A stretch of 64,000 nucleotides of DNA, from the NCBI RefSeq assembly GCF_900109055.1, contig NZ_FOIV01000001.1:478682-542681 (forward strand). The letters are read 5' to 3'. Shown here one piece after another: positions 26,158 to 36,264 of this stretch. Every line of letters begins with the position of its first letter. Positions within the stretch are counted from its first letter, which is position 1. The notes beneath the pieces were generated by a model that did not search any database, was not told the DNA's origin, and saw nothing but the letters and a program-made list of their open reading frames with translations. The translations under genes and the position numbers were made by a program. The stretch is from Prevotella sp. khp7. GTDB taxonomy: Bacteria; Bacteroidota; Bacteroidia; Bacteroidales; Bacteroidaceae.

Positions 26158-27195
26158 ATGACAGAAAAGAAGAAAATCACATTTATACTAAACCCTATAT
26201 CGGGCACTCACTCGAAGGATGAGATACCTGCCATGATTGAACAGATGCTCAACAAAGAATTGTATGAGCCCAGCATACGATTTACCGAATATGCCGGACA
26301 TGCGGCTGAAATAGCTAAGAAATGTGCCGACGAGGGGGATGATGTGGTGGTGGCAGTAGGTGGCGACGGTACTGTGAACGAAGTGGCTCGCTCACTGATT
26401 CACACCGACACAGCTTTAGCCATCATACCTTGCGGGTCTGGCAACGGTTTGGCACGACATCTGTGTTTGCCGCTCGACGTAAAAAAATCGATTGGCATTA
26501 TTAACCAATATAAAGTAGAAGCTTTCGACTATGGCGTTATCAACGAGCTACCCTTCTTCTGTACCTGCGGCATGGGCTTCGACGCATTTATCTCGCTAAA
26601 GTTTGCGGAAGCAGGTAAACGTGGTCCTATCACCTACGTGGAAAATGTCTTGAAGGAAGGACTAAAGTACCAGCCTGCTACTTACGAAGTGGAAGACGAG
26701 ACAGGGGCAAAGAAATATAAGGCTTTTCTCATAGCATGTGCCAACGCATCGCAATATGGCAACAATGCTTATATCGCGCCTGGCGCAACAATGAAGGACG
26801 GAGAGATGGATGTGATTATCATGGAGCCTTTCGACGTGCTTGATGCGCCACAGATAGCAGCTGACCTGTTTATGAAAACGCTGGCTAACAACTCGAAAAT
26901 AAAAACTTTCCGCACAAAGCAACTGCACATACATCGCAAGGAACCAGGCGCCATTCATTTTGACGGCGACCCCATCATGACGGGCACAGATATCGATGTA
27001 AGGATTGAGTCTGGCGGTATCAAGATTGTAACAAATCCTGAGGCTACGGAAGACGACGGGCAACCTAACCCTGTATTAAACGCTTTCAGCGATTTCTTTA
27101 ATAATATAAATAATGTACGTGAGGACATAGAGAAGCGTGGTAAACGAATTCAAAGAGTTAACAAGGTGATGCTACGCAGACTTACGAAACTTTAA
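26158..27195 (+). CDS. Diacylglycerol/sphingoid kinase family lipid kinase
   Basis: 345 residues, DAGK catalytic family (YegS/BmrU type). Motifs: NPISGTHSKDE (near residue 10), VAVGGDGTVNEVARS (near 64) and IIPCGSGNGLARHL (near 87). A CGMGFDA and a C-terminal HFDGD motif follow. It phosphorylates a lipid hydroxyl at the inner membrane. Possible substrates are diacylglycerol, a sphingoid base or ceramide. The divergent SPT gene makes a sphingolipid substrate attractive but unproven. I start at 26158 because the promoter box ends at 26147; longer upstream frames are not transcribed. Confidence 0.85.
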   Translation: MTEKKKITFILNPISGTHSKDEIPAMIEQMLNKELYEPSIRFTEYAGHAAEIAKKCADEGDDVVVAVGGDGTVNEVARSLIHTDTALAIIPCGSGNGLARHLCLPLDVKKSIGIINQYKVEAFDYGVINELPFFCTCGMGFDAFISLKFAEAGKRGPITYVENVLKEGLKYQPATYEVEDETGAKKYKAFLIACANASQYGNNAYIAPGATMKDGEMDVIIMEPFDVLDAPQIAADLFMKTLANNSKIKTFRTKQLHIHRKEPGAIHFDGDPIMTGTDIDVRIESGGIKIVTNPEATEDDGQPNPVLNAFSDFFNNINNVREDIEKRGKRIQRVNKVMLRRLTKL

Positions 27196-27203
27196 GCCCA
27201 TCT

Positions 27204-27398
27204 ATGTTTCAGCTATATATTGTAATTATCATCCTAACTGCAGCGATGAGTTATGCAGGATACAGGATATATAAGGTTCTAACCGATGTAAGCGAAGCTT
27301 GCAGAGGCTGCGCATTAGCAGAAAAATGCTCAAAGAAGCAGAAAAAGAGCACTACATGGCGAAAAAATCGGGAAAACATTTGGCAGTGTCGAAAATAA
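27204..27398 (+). CDS. Small membrane protein with a Cys motif
   Basis: 64 residues. One N-terminal membrane helix (about residues 3-22) is followed by a cytoplasmic tail with CRGCALAEKC, then a basic end. The layout resembles the FeoB-associated Cys-rich membrane proteins, but no feoB is nearby. It starts 8 bp after the lipid kinase, so it is probably cotranscribed. The -33 element of the tRNA-Cys promoter lies inside its 3' end. Metal or Fe-S binding is a guess from the cysteines. Confidence 0.6.
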   Translation: MFQLYIVIIILTAAMSYAGYRIYKVLTDVSEACRGCALAEKCSKKQKKSTTWRKNRENIWQCRK

Positions 27399-27410
27399 TA
27401 GCTACCTTTG
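27379..27410 (+). promoter_or_regulatory. Promoter of tRNA-Cys
   Basis: TTTG (27379-27382), a 20-bp spacer, TACCTTTG (27403-27410), the same pattern as at tRNA-Pro. The tRNA starts 18 bp downstream. Confidence 0.82.
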
Positions 27411-27428
27411 CACCCGCAAATCGCAATT

Positions 27429-27500
27429 GGTGCCTTGGATGAGTGGCTTAGTCAACGGTCTGCAAAACCGTCTACGGCGGTTCGAATCCGCCAGGCACCT
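27429..27500 (+). tRNA. tRNA-Cys (GCA)
   Basis: Acceptor GGTGCCT / AGGCACC with discriminator U. The anticodon arm ACGGT-CTGCAAA-ACCGT gives anticodon GCA. The T-loop is GGTTCGAATCC. Length is 72 nt, with no encoded CCA. Confidence 0.95.
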
Positions 27501-27503
27501 CGC

Positions 27504-27537
27504 AAGAAATCCTCACTTTCGTGAGGATTTCTTCTTT
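27504..27537 (+). terminator. Terminator after tRNA-Cys
   Basis: Perfect 13-bp stem AAGAAATCCTCAC / GTGAGGATTTCTT with a TTTC loop, followed by CTTTT. It begins 4 bp after the tRNA end. Confidence 0.85.
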
Positions 27538-27547
27538 TATATACAAT

Positions 27548-27574
27548 TATCCCCGCCAATTGCTGACGGGGATA
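27548..27574 (-). terminator. Terminator of the minus-strand operon ending in the YkvA gene
   Basis: 8-bp stem TATCCCCG / CGGGGATA with an 11-nt loop, 3 bp past the stop codon. The stem sequence is like the terminator at 44-67. Confidence 0.6.
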
Positions 27575-27577
27575 TTC

Positions 27578-27970
27578 TTAATCTTCTGCATCGAAGAGAT
27601 TCTGCACTTCAATAATCTCGTCGTCGTCGAACCACTTAGAGAGCTTTTTACGGGCTTGTTCCACAATCTCAGGATCAATGCCCGTCCAAACCTTCTTCAA
27701 AACATAGAGAAGAACGGCCAAATCGTCAGTAAGTCCTGCAATGGGGATGGCATCTGGAATGACATCAAGCGGACTAATCATGTAGCCTAAGGCACCAATA
27801 ATGATTGCCTTATCGCTTTTGCTCACCTTATCACTCTGTAGTGTGTAGTAGAGAATAAGTGCAGCATAAACCAACTTGGCTCCAGCTCGCTTAGCGATGC
27901 GGGAGATTTTCTCTGCAAATTCTGGCTTTGAGAACTTGCTGGCATAACTCATAAAATCGGGTAATTCCAT
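27578..27970 (-). CDS. YkvA-family (DUF1232) membrane protein
   Basis: 130 residues. The family core KAIIIGALGYMISPLDVIPDAIP is split across a helix pair (about residues 50-95), recognised by its Y-x3-P-x-D-x-IPD pattern and the following GLTDDLAVL. Function is unknown for the family, and a membrane association is likely. The N-terminal 40 residues and the acidic C-terminus are not distinctive. It is the last gene of the Gfo/Idh-DUF4421-DUF1460 operon, 22 bp after DUF1460. Confidence 0.85.
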   Translation of the reverse strand: MELPDFMSYASKFSKPEFAEKISRIAKRAGAKLVYAALILYYTLQSDKVSKSDKAIIIGALGYMISPLDVIPDAIPIAGLTDDLAVLLYVLKKVWTGIDPEIVEQARKKLSKWFDDDEIIEVQNLFDAED

Positions 27971-27992
27971 CTTTTTTGTTTTGGTTAAGTTT

Positions 27993-28850
27993 CTATTTGT
28001 TTATTCTGATTATTCGTATTCCTGTATGAGAAGGATGCTTCTGCAAATAGCGATAGAGGGTCATGGGTTCTTCAACAACCTTTTTATGCAGTTGAGAAGC
28101 GTTTAGCAAGTGTAACCCGTCGTTCTTCCATACCGCAAAACCGAGATGTGCAATATCGAGTCCGGGTTTCTTGCATGTAATAGCAATGATGTCACCATCC
28201 TTAATAGCTTGACGCAGTAGTTTACTATTGCCAACAACAGATTTTGGGATATAGCGGAACTGCCGACCTGAGATTTTTTGTTCTATAGCGCGAATGTCGC
28301 GTATAAAGTCGGGATGTTGACGAAGAGCCTCATAACCCTGCGGATGCTGGCTCATATAGCTGACACTAACACGTTGTAGGGCGGAAAATGGCGGATTAGG
28401 CGACTGAATCTCACGAATAATTCCAGCACGGCTATTCTCGGTAATCCAATCAGTGAAATAATGGATACGGCTTGTATAATCCTTGATAATGCCTCCACGA
28501 TAGCGCATATCAATGAGAGCATGTTTAAAAGAAAAATAGCTAAAGTCGCGACGCTGTACACAGAGCGTAAGGGCCACCACGTTCTCAACTAACGTAGTAC
28601 AGTCGAGTTGACGAGTATTGACTACCAGACATTCAGGATCATTCCCTTCAAGGGTTGCTGCCACATATGGGCGACCTATAAACTTACGGGCAAAGAAAAG
28701 CGGCAAATTTGTCGAGGCTGGCAGATGTCGAGCCTCTCGCAATAATTGGCACACGGTGACGCTATCAACTGCAAGTTGTTTAGTCTGAGCCTTAGTAGGC
28801 AGAGCCAATACAAAGACGAGAATCACGTAAATTACAAATCGAAGCATCAT
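27993..28850 (-). CDS. DUF1460 secreted amidase-like protein
   Basis: 285 residues with a signal peptide (about 1-21). The papain-like fold family DUF1460 includes proteins related to N-acetylmuramoyl-L-alanine amidases. The segment NTRQLDCTTLVENVVAL (near residue 77) gives the predicted catalytic Cys. The His is in DIAHLGFAVWK near residue 236. It is likely to act in the periplasm on peptidoglycan or recycled muropeptides. It overlaps the DUF4421 gene by 4 bp. Confidence 0.8.
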   Translation of the reverse strand: MMLRFVIYVILVFVLALPTKAQTKQLAVDSVTVCQLLREARHLPASTNLPLFFARKFIGRPYVAATLEGNDPECLVVNTRQLDCTTLVENVVALTLCVQRRDFSYFSFKHALIDMRYRGGIIKDYTSRIHYFTDWITENSRAGIIREIQSPNPPFSALQRVSVSYMSQHPQGYEALRQHPDFIRDIRAIEQKISGRQFRYIPKSVVGNSKLLRQAIKDGDIIAITCKKPGLDIAHLGFAVWKNDGLHLLNASQLHKKVVEEPMTLYRYLQKHPSHTGIRIIRINK

Positions 28851-29983
28851 ACTTTCCTCTTCCTATATTTCTTTTTTAACATAAAGTTATAGCCTATGTA
28901 GGCATTAAACGAGCCAAACACATTCTCAGCAGTGAAACGCGAAGTATGGTAATTGTTAGTCCGCACAATCGCACTCCAGCCCGCATACCAACGGGTATTA
29001 TTATAGACCATACCAAAACGGCCTATGGCATCGACATTCACCTTTTCAAAATCAAATCCATGCTTCTCGTCGGCAACCTTCCCATAACTAGTCTTATATG
29101 CCAAAGCGAGTTGGGCACTGACAGCCAATAACCAATTCTTGGCAAACACCCAGTTGTATGCATATCCGCCAGAAAGCATGAAGTCATTGTATTTGATGTC
29201 GCGAAACATCATGCCACTATCAAGTTTCACTTCCTGCCCTTTCGGCATGCGGCTATTAAGCGCTTTTTCGAGTTCGTCGTGATCCAAATCGAGTGTATTG
29301 TGAGTGTAGCCTGCTCCTGCCAACCATGAACCACAACTGATTTTCTGACAAGTAGACTGACTAAAGGCGGCTGGATAGGAGAACCTGCCATGATTGAAAA
29401 TATAATATGCACTGACACCCGTAATCCCCACATTAACCCCTGCGAAGGGCATATCCTCGAAAAGTTGTCCATTGATACCATAGCCAAGTTTCACATCGCG
29501 TATCTTATAATCGTTGCCCGTTCGACGATAAAACAAATCGACTCCCACCTGCGAGGTATAGATACTGAAATCGAACTCCTTTCGCAGACCGTTCTGACTA
29601 AACCCAATATTCTTGATATCAAACGTATAGCCAAAGAAGAACCAGCGCCAACCAAAATAAGGTCCAACTTTTGTTTGTCCATCAGGAGCCAGCAGAATAG
29701 ACTGCCCATTGCTACCCAAAATAAAGCTCTCGTAAGTACGAGTGACTTGAGCCATCACAGTAAACTCGTAATGCTGAGGCTCAATATAATCCTTTTGTAG
29801 GCGATCGAGACCTCGGATAGTACTGCGGAGGACGCTCAGCTCATGAGACCTCATTGAAGAATCGGAGTTCAGAATGTCAGCGCGCTGCATCTCCGCATGC
29901 AGAACGTCGGCACGCAACGAATCTTGAGCAGCGACAGAAGCGCAAACTAACATCAAGACCAAACCCAGCATCAATCTACTCAT
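28847..29983 (-). CDS. DUF4421 outer-membrane beta-barrel-like protein
   Basis: 378 residues with a signal peptide (cut near VAAQ-D). The body has alternating aromatic/polar strands such as GPYFGWRWFFFGYTFDI and LSGGYAYNWVFAKNW. It ends with the basic tail KKKYRKRKV. The pattern matches DUF4421, a Bacteroidales family of presumed outer-membrane barrels. The function is unknown. It is coupled to DUF1460 by a 4-bp overlap and lies 10 bp after the oxidoreductase gene. Confidence 0.75.
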   Translation of the reverse strand: MSRLMLGLVLMLVCASVAAQDSLRADVLHAEMQRADILNSDSSMRSHELSVLRSTIRGLDRLQKDYIEPQHYEFTVMAQVTRTYESFILGSNGQSILLAPDGQTKVGPYFGWRWFFFGYTFDIKNIGFSQNGLRKEFDFSIYTSQVGVDLFYRRTGNDYKIRDVKLGYGINGQLFEDMPFAGVNVGITGVSAYYIFNHGRFSYPAAFSQSTCQKISCGSWLAGAGYTHNTLDLDHDELEKALNSRMPKGQEVKLDSGMMFRDIKYNDFMLSGGYAYNWVFAKNWLLAVSAQLALAYKTSYGKVADEKHGFDFEKVNVDAIGRFGMVYNNTRWYAGWSAIVRTNNYHTSRFTAENVFGSFNAYIGYNFMLKKKYRKRKV

Positions 29984-29993
29984 CCCTTTAGTA

Positions 29994-30986
29994 TCAGAAT
30001 TTGCCTAATATACGATCCATTACCCAATTAACTGGTGTAGCCGATATGCTGGTACAAGTGCAAACTGCCAATCCCTGCAGATGTTCAATGACATTTTTGA
30101 TAAGCGGATACTGAACATAAGGCGGATTAGGCACCGTGATATTCTCATCTCCCTCGCTGGTTTGTAAGCGAATGGGCAAATAATCGAAAACAGAAAAGCT
30201 GACTTGTCCCTCTGTACCTATAATTTCGATGCAGTCTTCACGAGCACTTTCATGAGCTACATAACACCAGGATCCACTACCTGGAAGGCCATTTTCAAAG
30301 CGGAAACAAGCACTCACCGAATCCTCTGCTCCATAGAATCCGCCACGATTGGCGCAAATACCACGCGCCTCGAGAATGACTCCAAACATATCCTGAAGCA
30401 AATCGAGCTGATGAGGAGCCATATCGTAGAAATAACCACCACCAGCAATCTCTGGCTGCAAACGCCAAGGCAGAGGTGTGCCATTTTTGATAGCTTCGGC
30501 ATCAGCATCACGGAGTGGCTCTGTATAACGTATCTGTACATTCAGGATTTTGCCGATACGGCCACTACTAACTATATCCTTCACTTTCTGGAAATATGGC
30601 AGGTAGCGACGATAATAAGCAACGAAGCAAGGTACACCAGTTTGTTCGGAAATACGATTGACGCGAGCACAATCCTCATAGCTAGCAGCCAAAGGTTTTT
30701 CAACATAGACAGGTTTGCCTGCCTTCATGGCCATGATGGCATATGTAGCATGACTTGATGGAGGCGTGGCCACATAAACAGCATTCACATCAGGATCGTC
30801 AATAAGTTCCTGAGCATCGGTATACCACTTATTGATACCATGTTCGACTGCATAGGTACGAGCACGATGTTCTGTGCGACTCATCACAGCCACGACACTT
30901 GAACCTTCAACAGAACTGAAAGCCGGCCCGCTTTTTTTCTCAGTCACTTCACCACAACCGATGAATCCCCACTTCAACACTCTCAT
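29994..30986 (-). CDS. Gfo/Idh/MocA family oxidoreductase
   Basis: 330 residues. Rossmann motif GFIGCGEVTEKKSGP at residue 7 and the family's EKPLAAS segment near residue 95, which carries the catalytic Lys. A C-terminal substrate domain follows. It uses NAD(P) to oxidise or reduce a sugar or cyclitol; the substrate cannot be told. It is first in an operon with DUF4421, DUF1460 and YkvA genes, an odd mixture of a cytoplasmic enzyme with envelope proteins. Confidence 0.88.
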   Translation of the reverse strand: MRVLKWGFIGCGEVTEKKSGPAFSSVEGSSVVAVMSRTEHRARTYAVEHGINKWYTDAQELIDDPDVNAVYVATPPSSHATYAIMAMKAGKPVYVEKPLAASYEDCARVNRISEQTGVPCFVAYYRRYLPYFQKVKDIVSSGRIGKILNVQIRYTEPLRDADAEAIKNGTPLPWRLQPEIAGGGYFYDMAPHQLDLLQDMFGVILEARGICANRGGFYGAEDSVSACFRFENGLPGSGSWCYVAHESAREDCIEIIGTEGQVSFSVFDYLPIRLQTSEGDENITVPNPPYVQYPLIKNVIEHLQGLAVCTCTSISATPVNWVMDRILGKF

Positions 30987-31004
30987 ATCTTATATATTTG
31001 GCTG

Positions 31005-31012
31005 CAAAGATA
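31005..31012 (-). promoter_or_regulatory. -7 box of the Gfo/Idh operon
   Basis: TATCTTTG on the minus strand, 18 bp before the start codon. It is divergent from the box at 31056-31063. Confidence 0.72.
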
Positions 31013-31023
31013 CTAAAAAATAT

Positions 31024-31051
31024 CAATTATCAATTGTCAATTCTCAATTAT
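31024..31051. repeat. Four tandem CAATTNT heptamers
   Basis: CAATTAT, CAATTGT, CAATTCT, CAATTAT in direct order, filling the space between the two divergent -7 boxes. They include the -33 region of the plus-strand promoter (TTG at 31034-31036). Confidence 0.7.
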
Positions 31052-31055
31052 TTTG

Positions 31056-31063
31056 TAACTTTG
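31056..31063 (+). promoter_or_regulatory. -7 box for the membrane protein-hisB transcript
   Basis: TAACTTTG followed by C, 22 bp before the ATG at 31086. A TTG lies 19 bp upstream. Confidence 0.72.
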
Positions 31064-31085
31064 CAGCGAAAATAAAAAACGAACA

Positions 31086-31724
31086 ATGGAAATAGAAGAA
31101 AAAAACCTCATAAAGAAGATACGCAGTAGTCAGGCTTGTATCAAGGACGGCTATCAACTCTACACGGCCAACTTCAGACGTATCTTCCGCCACACATGGG
31201 CACTTGCTATCATTTTTGCACTCATTACCGCTACCGCTTCCGCCCTACCCGTTCTGGTCTCACCGACATTAGTGCTTCCAGCCTTTTTACTTGAAGTGCT
31301 TAGTGTGATACTTTTTTTGTGGACGGCAAACAGACTCTTACGCAAACGACAATTCCTGCAGCCAATAGAGGAGGCTGGTATAAATGGCTGGATACGCCAT
31401 TTGGGCATGGTTATACTTGTTGGAATAGTCTGTCTGCTCATCGTCTCGGTGCTGACACTTTTTACAGCATTGCCCACCATCATTATGATGGCTGCTAACT
31501 GGGAGTCGCAGATAGGCGTGATAGGCGGCGATCCAGTAGGCATGCCTGGTTATGTAACATGGCTTTCAATAGGTGCATTCCTCATTGCAGGATTCCTACA
31601 AGCATACGTATGGCTAACAGTTATATGTCCTTTTCACCTGGTACACGCATCGATAGCCTGCCAAGAAAAAGACAGAAAAGAATTCAATAAGAAAAATTAT
31701 GAAAAAAAGAATCTTATTCATTGA
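31086..31724 (+). CDS. Integral membrane protein of unknown function
   Basis: 212 residues. A cytoplasmic N-terminus is followed by about four membrane helices (near residues 37-55, 57-80, 108-130 and 158-182). No transporter or enzyme motif is visible. The basic, Lys/Asn-rich C-terminus overlaps the hisB start by 26 bp, so the two genes are cotranscribed and possibly coupled. The link with histidine synthesis is positional only. Confidence 0.7.
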   Translation: MEIEEKNLIKKIRSSQACIKDGYQLYTANFRRIFRHTWALAIIFALITATASALPVLVSPTLVLPAFLLEVLSVILFLWTANRLLRKRQFLQPIEEAGINGWIRHLGMVILVGIVCLLIVSVLTLFTALPTIIMMAANWESQIGVIGGDPVGMPGYVTWLSIGAFLIAGFLQAYVWLTVICPFHLVHASIACQEKDRKEFNKKNYEKKNLIH

Positions 31725-32772
31725 TCGTGACGGAACACTGATTGAGGAACCTGCCGACGAGCAAATTGACAGCTTTGAAAAACTGAAATTCATAAAGGGC
31801 ATGATTCGCAATCTCGCTTTCATTCGCGAGAAACTGGACTTCGAGTTTGTCATGGTAAGCAATCAGGACGGACTCGGAACCGACGCTTTCCCGGAAGAGA
31901 CCTTCTGGCCTGTTCACAATTTCATATTGCAGACCTTGGAAGGCGAAGGCATCACTTTCGACGACATATTAATTGACCCCCACTTTCCAGAAGACAACGC
32001 CCCAACCCGCAAGCCCAATACAGGTCTGGTCGAGAAGTACATGCAAAACCCAGACTACGACATTGCAAACTCGTATGTTATCGGAGACAGAGAGACTGAC
32101 CGAACCTTTGCCAAAAACATCGGATGCAAATCTCTGATTATCAATGACGAAGGAATGTCATGGGACAAGATTGCGGAAATATTGTTTGCTGGCGAACGTA
32201 CGGCTAAAGTAAGTCGGAAGACGAAGGAAACCGATATTTTAGTCCGAGTAAACCTTGACGGCACTGGCAAGTGTGATATTTCGACAGGACTTGGCTTTTT
32301 TGACCACATGCTGGAACAAATTGGCAAACATGGAATGATAGACCTGACCATCCACACAAAAGGCGATCTTGAGGTAGACGAGCACCATACGATAGAAGAT
32401 ACAGCGATTGCCTTGGGAGAGTGCCTACTGACAGCCCTCGGAGACAAGAGAGGAATTGAACGTTATGGATATTGTTTGCCCATGGACGATTGTCTTTGCA
32501 GTGTTGCACTGGATTTCGGAGGCCGCCCTTGGTTGGTTTGGGACGCAGAATTCAGACGAGAGAAGATTGGCGAAATGCCAACCGAAATGTTCTTACATTT
32601 CTTCAAAAGTCTCAGTGATGCCGCAAAGATGAATCTGAGCATCAAAGCCGAGGGGCAAAACGAGCACCACAAAATAGAGGGAATATTCAAGGCGCTAGCC
32701 CGTTCACTGAAAATGGCCATACGACGAGACATCTACCACTACGAGCTGCCATCAACGAAAGGCCTGCTATAG
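31699..32772 (+). CDS. hisB: Bifunctional histidinol-phosphatase / imidazoleglycerol-phosphate dehydratase
   Basis: 357 residues. The N-terminal HAD phosphatase (about 1-165) has DRDGTLIEE and SNQDGLG motifs and [12 protein letters not shown]. The C-terminal dehydratase (about 170-357) has [20 protein letters not shown] and [12 protein letters not shown], which bind the two metals. The phosphatase lacks the Cys residues that form the zinc site in the E. coli enzyme; here the loop reads [16 protein letters not shown]. It is separated from the hisGD and hisHAFI loci. It is a single fused gene with a normal fold order. Confidence 0.93.
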   Translation: MKKRILFIDRDGTLIEEPADEQIDSFEKLKFIKGMIRNLAFIREKLDFEFVMVSNQDGLGTDAFPEETFWPVHNFILQTLEGEGITFDDILIDPHFPEDNAPTRKPNTGLVEKYMQNPDYDIANSYVIGDRETDRTFAKNIGCKSLIINDEGMSWDKIAEILFAGERTAKVSRKTKETDILVRVNLDGTGKCDISTGLGFFDHMLEQIGKHGMIDLTIHTKGDLEVDEHHTIEDTAIALGECLLTALGDKRGIERYGYCLPMDDCLCSVALDFGGRPWLVWDAEFRREKIGEMPTEMFLHFFKSLSDAAKMNLSIKAEGQNEHHKIEGIFKALARSLKMAIRRDIYHYELPSTKGLL

Positions 32773-32786
32773 ATTTCGGATGAAAA

Positions 32787-32818
32787 TTTGGCAGTCTCAG
32801 AATTTATTTGTACCTTTG
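32787..32818 (+). promoter_or_regulatory. Promoter of the ABC-F gene
   Basis: TTTG (32787-32790), 20 bp, TACCTTTG (32811-32818), followed by an A-rich leader of about 30 nt. Confidence 0.8.
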
Positions 32819-32847
32819 CACCCCAATTATTATAAATAAGGTATTAG

Positions 32848-34467
<1,620 letters not shown>

Positions 34468-34483
34468 TGGCACGGAATTTGCA
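34468..34483 (+). promoter_or_regulatory. Sigma-54 (RpoN) type promoter for grpE-dnaJ
   Basis: TGGCACGGAATTTGCA: the -24 GG (34469-34470) and -12 GC (34481-34482) are separated by exactly 10 bp. Both flanks fit the TGGCACG-N4-TTGCA consensus. The predicted start site is near 34494, about 24 bp before the grpE ATG. No TAnnTTTG box is seen in this gap. Confidence 0.75.
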
Positions 34484-34517
34484 TAAGGTTTGTCAAAGAC
34501 AATAAAACATAGCAATT

Positions 34518-35087
34518 ATGACAGAAAAAGATATCAACATCGAAGACGAGGAGACTTTGAATGAGGCTCCTGTTGAAGAAACTGACAAAGAGACAGAAGA
34601 AGCTACTGAGGAAACACAAGAAGAATCGGAAGAGAAGGATCCTTTAGAAAAAGCCAAAGAGGAAATTGCTGATTTGAAAGATAAGTGGCTTCGTTCTGTA
34701 GCAGAGTTTGAAAACTATCGCAAACGCACCCTGAAAGAACGCGCAGAGCTAATTCTTAATGGTGGCGAGAAGGTTATCTCTGCCATTCTGCCCATCATCG
34801 ATGATATGGAGCGTGCTATTGAGAATGGAGCAAAGACAGACGATCCTGAAGTTCTGCGTGAAGGCATGACTCTGATTCATCAGAAGTTCATGAAAACACT
34901 GGAAGCGCAGGGAGTCAGCAAAATCGAGACGAAAGACGCCGACTTTGATACCGATGTGCATGAGGCTGTAGCTATGGTACCAGGCATGGGCGACGATAAG
35001 AAAGGTAAAGTAATCGACTGTCTGCAAGAGGGATATAAGCTGAATGACAAAGTAATCCGCCACGCGAAAGTGGCCGTAGGACAATAA
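34518..35087 (+). CDS. grpE: Nucleotide exchange factor GrpE
   Basis: Exchanges ADP for ATP on DnaK. 189 residues: an acidic, disordered N-terminus (about 1-45), a long coiled coil (50-100) and a C-terminal beta domain. The family signature includes DLKDKWLRSVAEFENYRKRT and HEAVAMVPGMGDDKKG. It lies 3 bp before dnaJ and behind a sigma-54 type promoter. dnaK is not in the window. Confidence 0.95.
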   Translation: MTEKDINIEDEETLNEAPVEETDKETEEATEETQEESEEKDPLEKAKEEIADLKDKWLRSVAEFENYRKRTLKERAELILNGGEKVISAILPIIDDMERAIENGAKTDDPEVLREGMTLIHQKFMKTLEAQGVSKIETKDADFDTDVHEAVAMVPGMGDDKKGKVIDCLQEGYKLNDKVIRHAKVAVGQ

Positions 35088-35090
35088 GCA

Positions 35091-36254
35091 ATGGCACAGA
35101 AGAGAGATTACTACGAGGTACTGGGCGTACAGAAAAACGCCACAGAAGACGAAATTAAGAAAGCCTATCGAAAGATAGCCATCAAGTATCACCCCGATCG
35201 CAATCCTGGTGACAAAGAAGCCGAGGAAAAGTTTAAGGAGGCTGCAGAGGCTTATAACATACTACACGATCCGAAGACTCGCCAGCAATATGACCAATTT
35301 GGCTTTGATGGTCCCAATATGGGTGGCGGATTCGGAGGCTTTGGCGGATTTAGCGGCACATCAATGAACATGGACGATATCTTCTCTATGTTCGGTGACA
35401 TCTTTGGAGGACACGGTTTTGGAGGCTTCGGAGGTGGGCAACGCCGACCACAACAGCACAGAGGTAGCGATCTTCGTCTGAAAGTAAAACTCACATTAGA
35501 GGAGATCAATACAGGCGTCGTCAAGAAATTCAAGGTACGCAAAGACATCCACTGCCCACACTGTAACGGTTCTGGAGCAGAGAAAGGTAGCGGTAAAGAA
35601 ACTTGCCAGACCTGCCATGGTACGGGCGTCATCACCCACACCACTCAGAGCATCTTCGGTATGATGCAGCAGCAGAGCGTATGTCCTGTATGCGGCGGAG
35701 AAGGTCAGGTAATCAAGAACAAATGCCAGCACTGTGGTGGAACTGGCGTCGAGAAAGGCGAGGAAGTTGTTGAGATCAACATCCCCGCTGGCGTAGCTGA
35801 AGGTATGGTCGTTAATGTTCCCGGAAAAGGAAATGCCGGAAAACATAATGGTATCAACGGCGACATTCAAGTGTTTATCGAGGAAGCTCCACATGACACA
35901 TTTGTCCGTGATGGTAACGACCTGATTTACAACCTACTGCTCGACTTCCCTACAGCAGCTCTTGGGGGAGAAATTGAGATTCCAACCATCGAGGGCACCA
36001 AGTTGAAGGTGAAGTTGGAAAATGGAACACAACCAGGAAAGACACTCCGTCTGAGAGGTAAAGGCCTGCCCGCTGTTCAAGGCTATGGTAGCGGAAAGGG
36101 CGATCTTGTTGTTAATATCAGTGTGTATGTTCCAAAAACTCTCACCCGCGAAGAGAAACAAGCTATCGAACAATTTAAAAACAGCGACAATTTCAAGGGC
36201 GATAAACAGACGCGCGACTCTATTTTCCAGAAATTCAAAAATTACTTCAATTAA
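35091..36254 (+). CDS. dnaJ: Chaperone DnaJ
   Basis: 387 residues. The J domain (1-70) holds the HPD motif in [11 protein letters not shown] Gly/Phe-rich linker (75-125) and four CxxCxGxG zinc motifs (about 155-230; [36 protein letters not shown]) follow, then the C-terminal substrate domain. It is complete. Cotranscribed with grpE; folC follows after 10 bp. Confidence 0.96.
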   Translation: MAQKRDYYEVLGVQKNATEDEIKKAYRKIAIKYHPDRNPGDKEAEEKFKEAAEAYNILHDPKTRQQYDQFGFDGPNMGGGFGGFGGFSGTSMNMDDIFSMFGDIFGGHGFGGFGGGQRRPQQHRGSDLRLKVKLTLEEINTGVVKKFKVRKDIHCPHCNGSGAEKGSGKETCQTCHGTGVITHTTQSIFGMMQQQSVCPVCGGEGQVIKNKCQHCGGTGVEKGEEVVEINIPAGVAEGMVVNVPGKGNAGKHNGINGDIQVFIEEAPHDTFVRDGNDLIYNLLLDFPTAALGGEIEIPTIEGTKLKVKLENGTQPGKTLRLRGKGLPAVQGYGSGKGDLVVNISVYVPKTLTREEKQAIEQFKNSDNFKGDKQTRDSIFQKFKNYFN

Positions 36255-36264
36255 TAATTAAGGT

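Noticed and set aside
27427..27790. Two plus-strand frames of 62 and 89 codons
   Set aside because: The first runs through tRNA-Cys and its terminator; the second is antisense to the YkvA gene.
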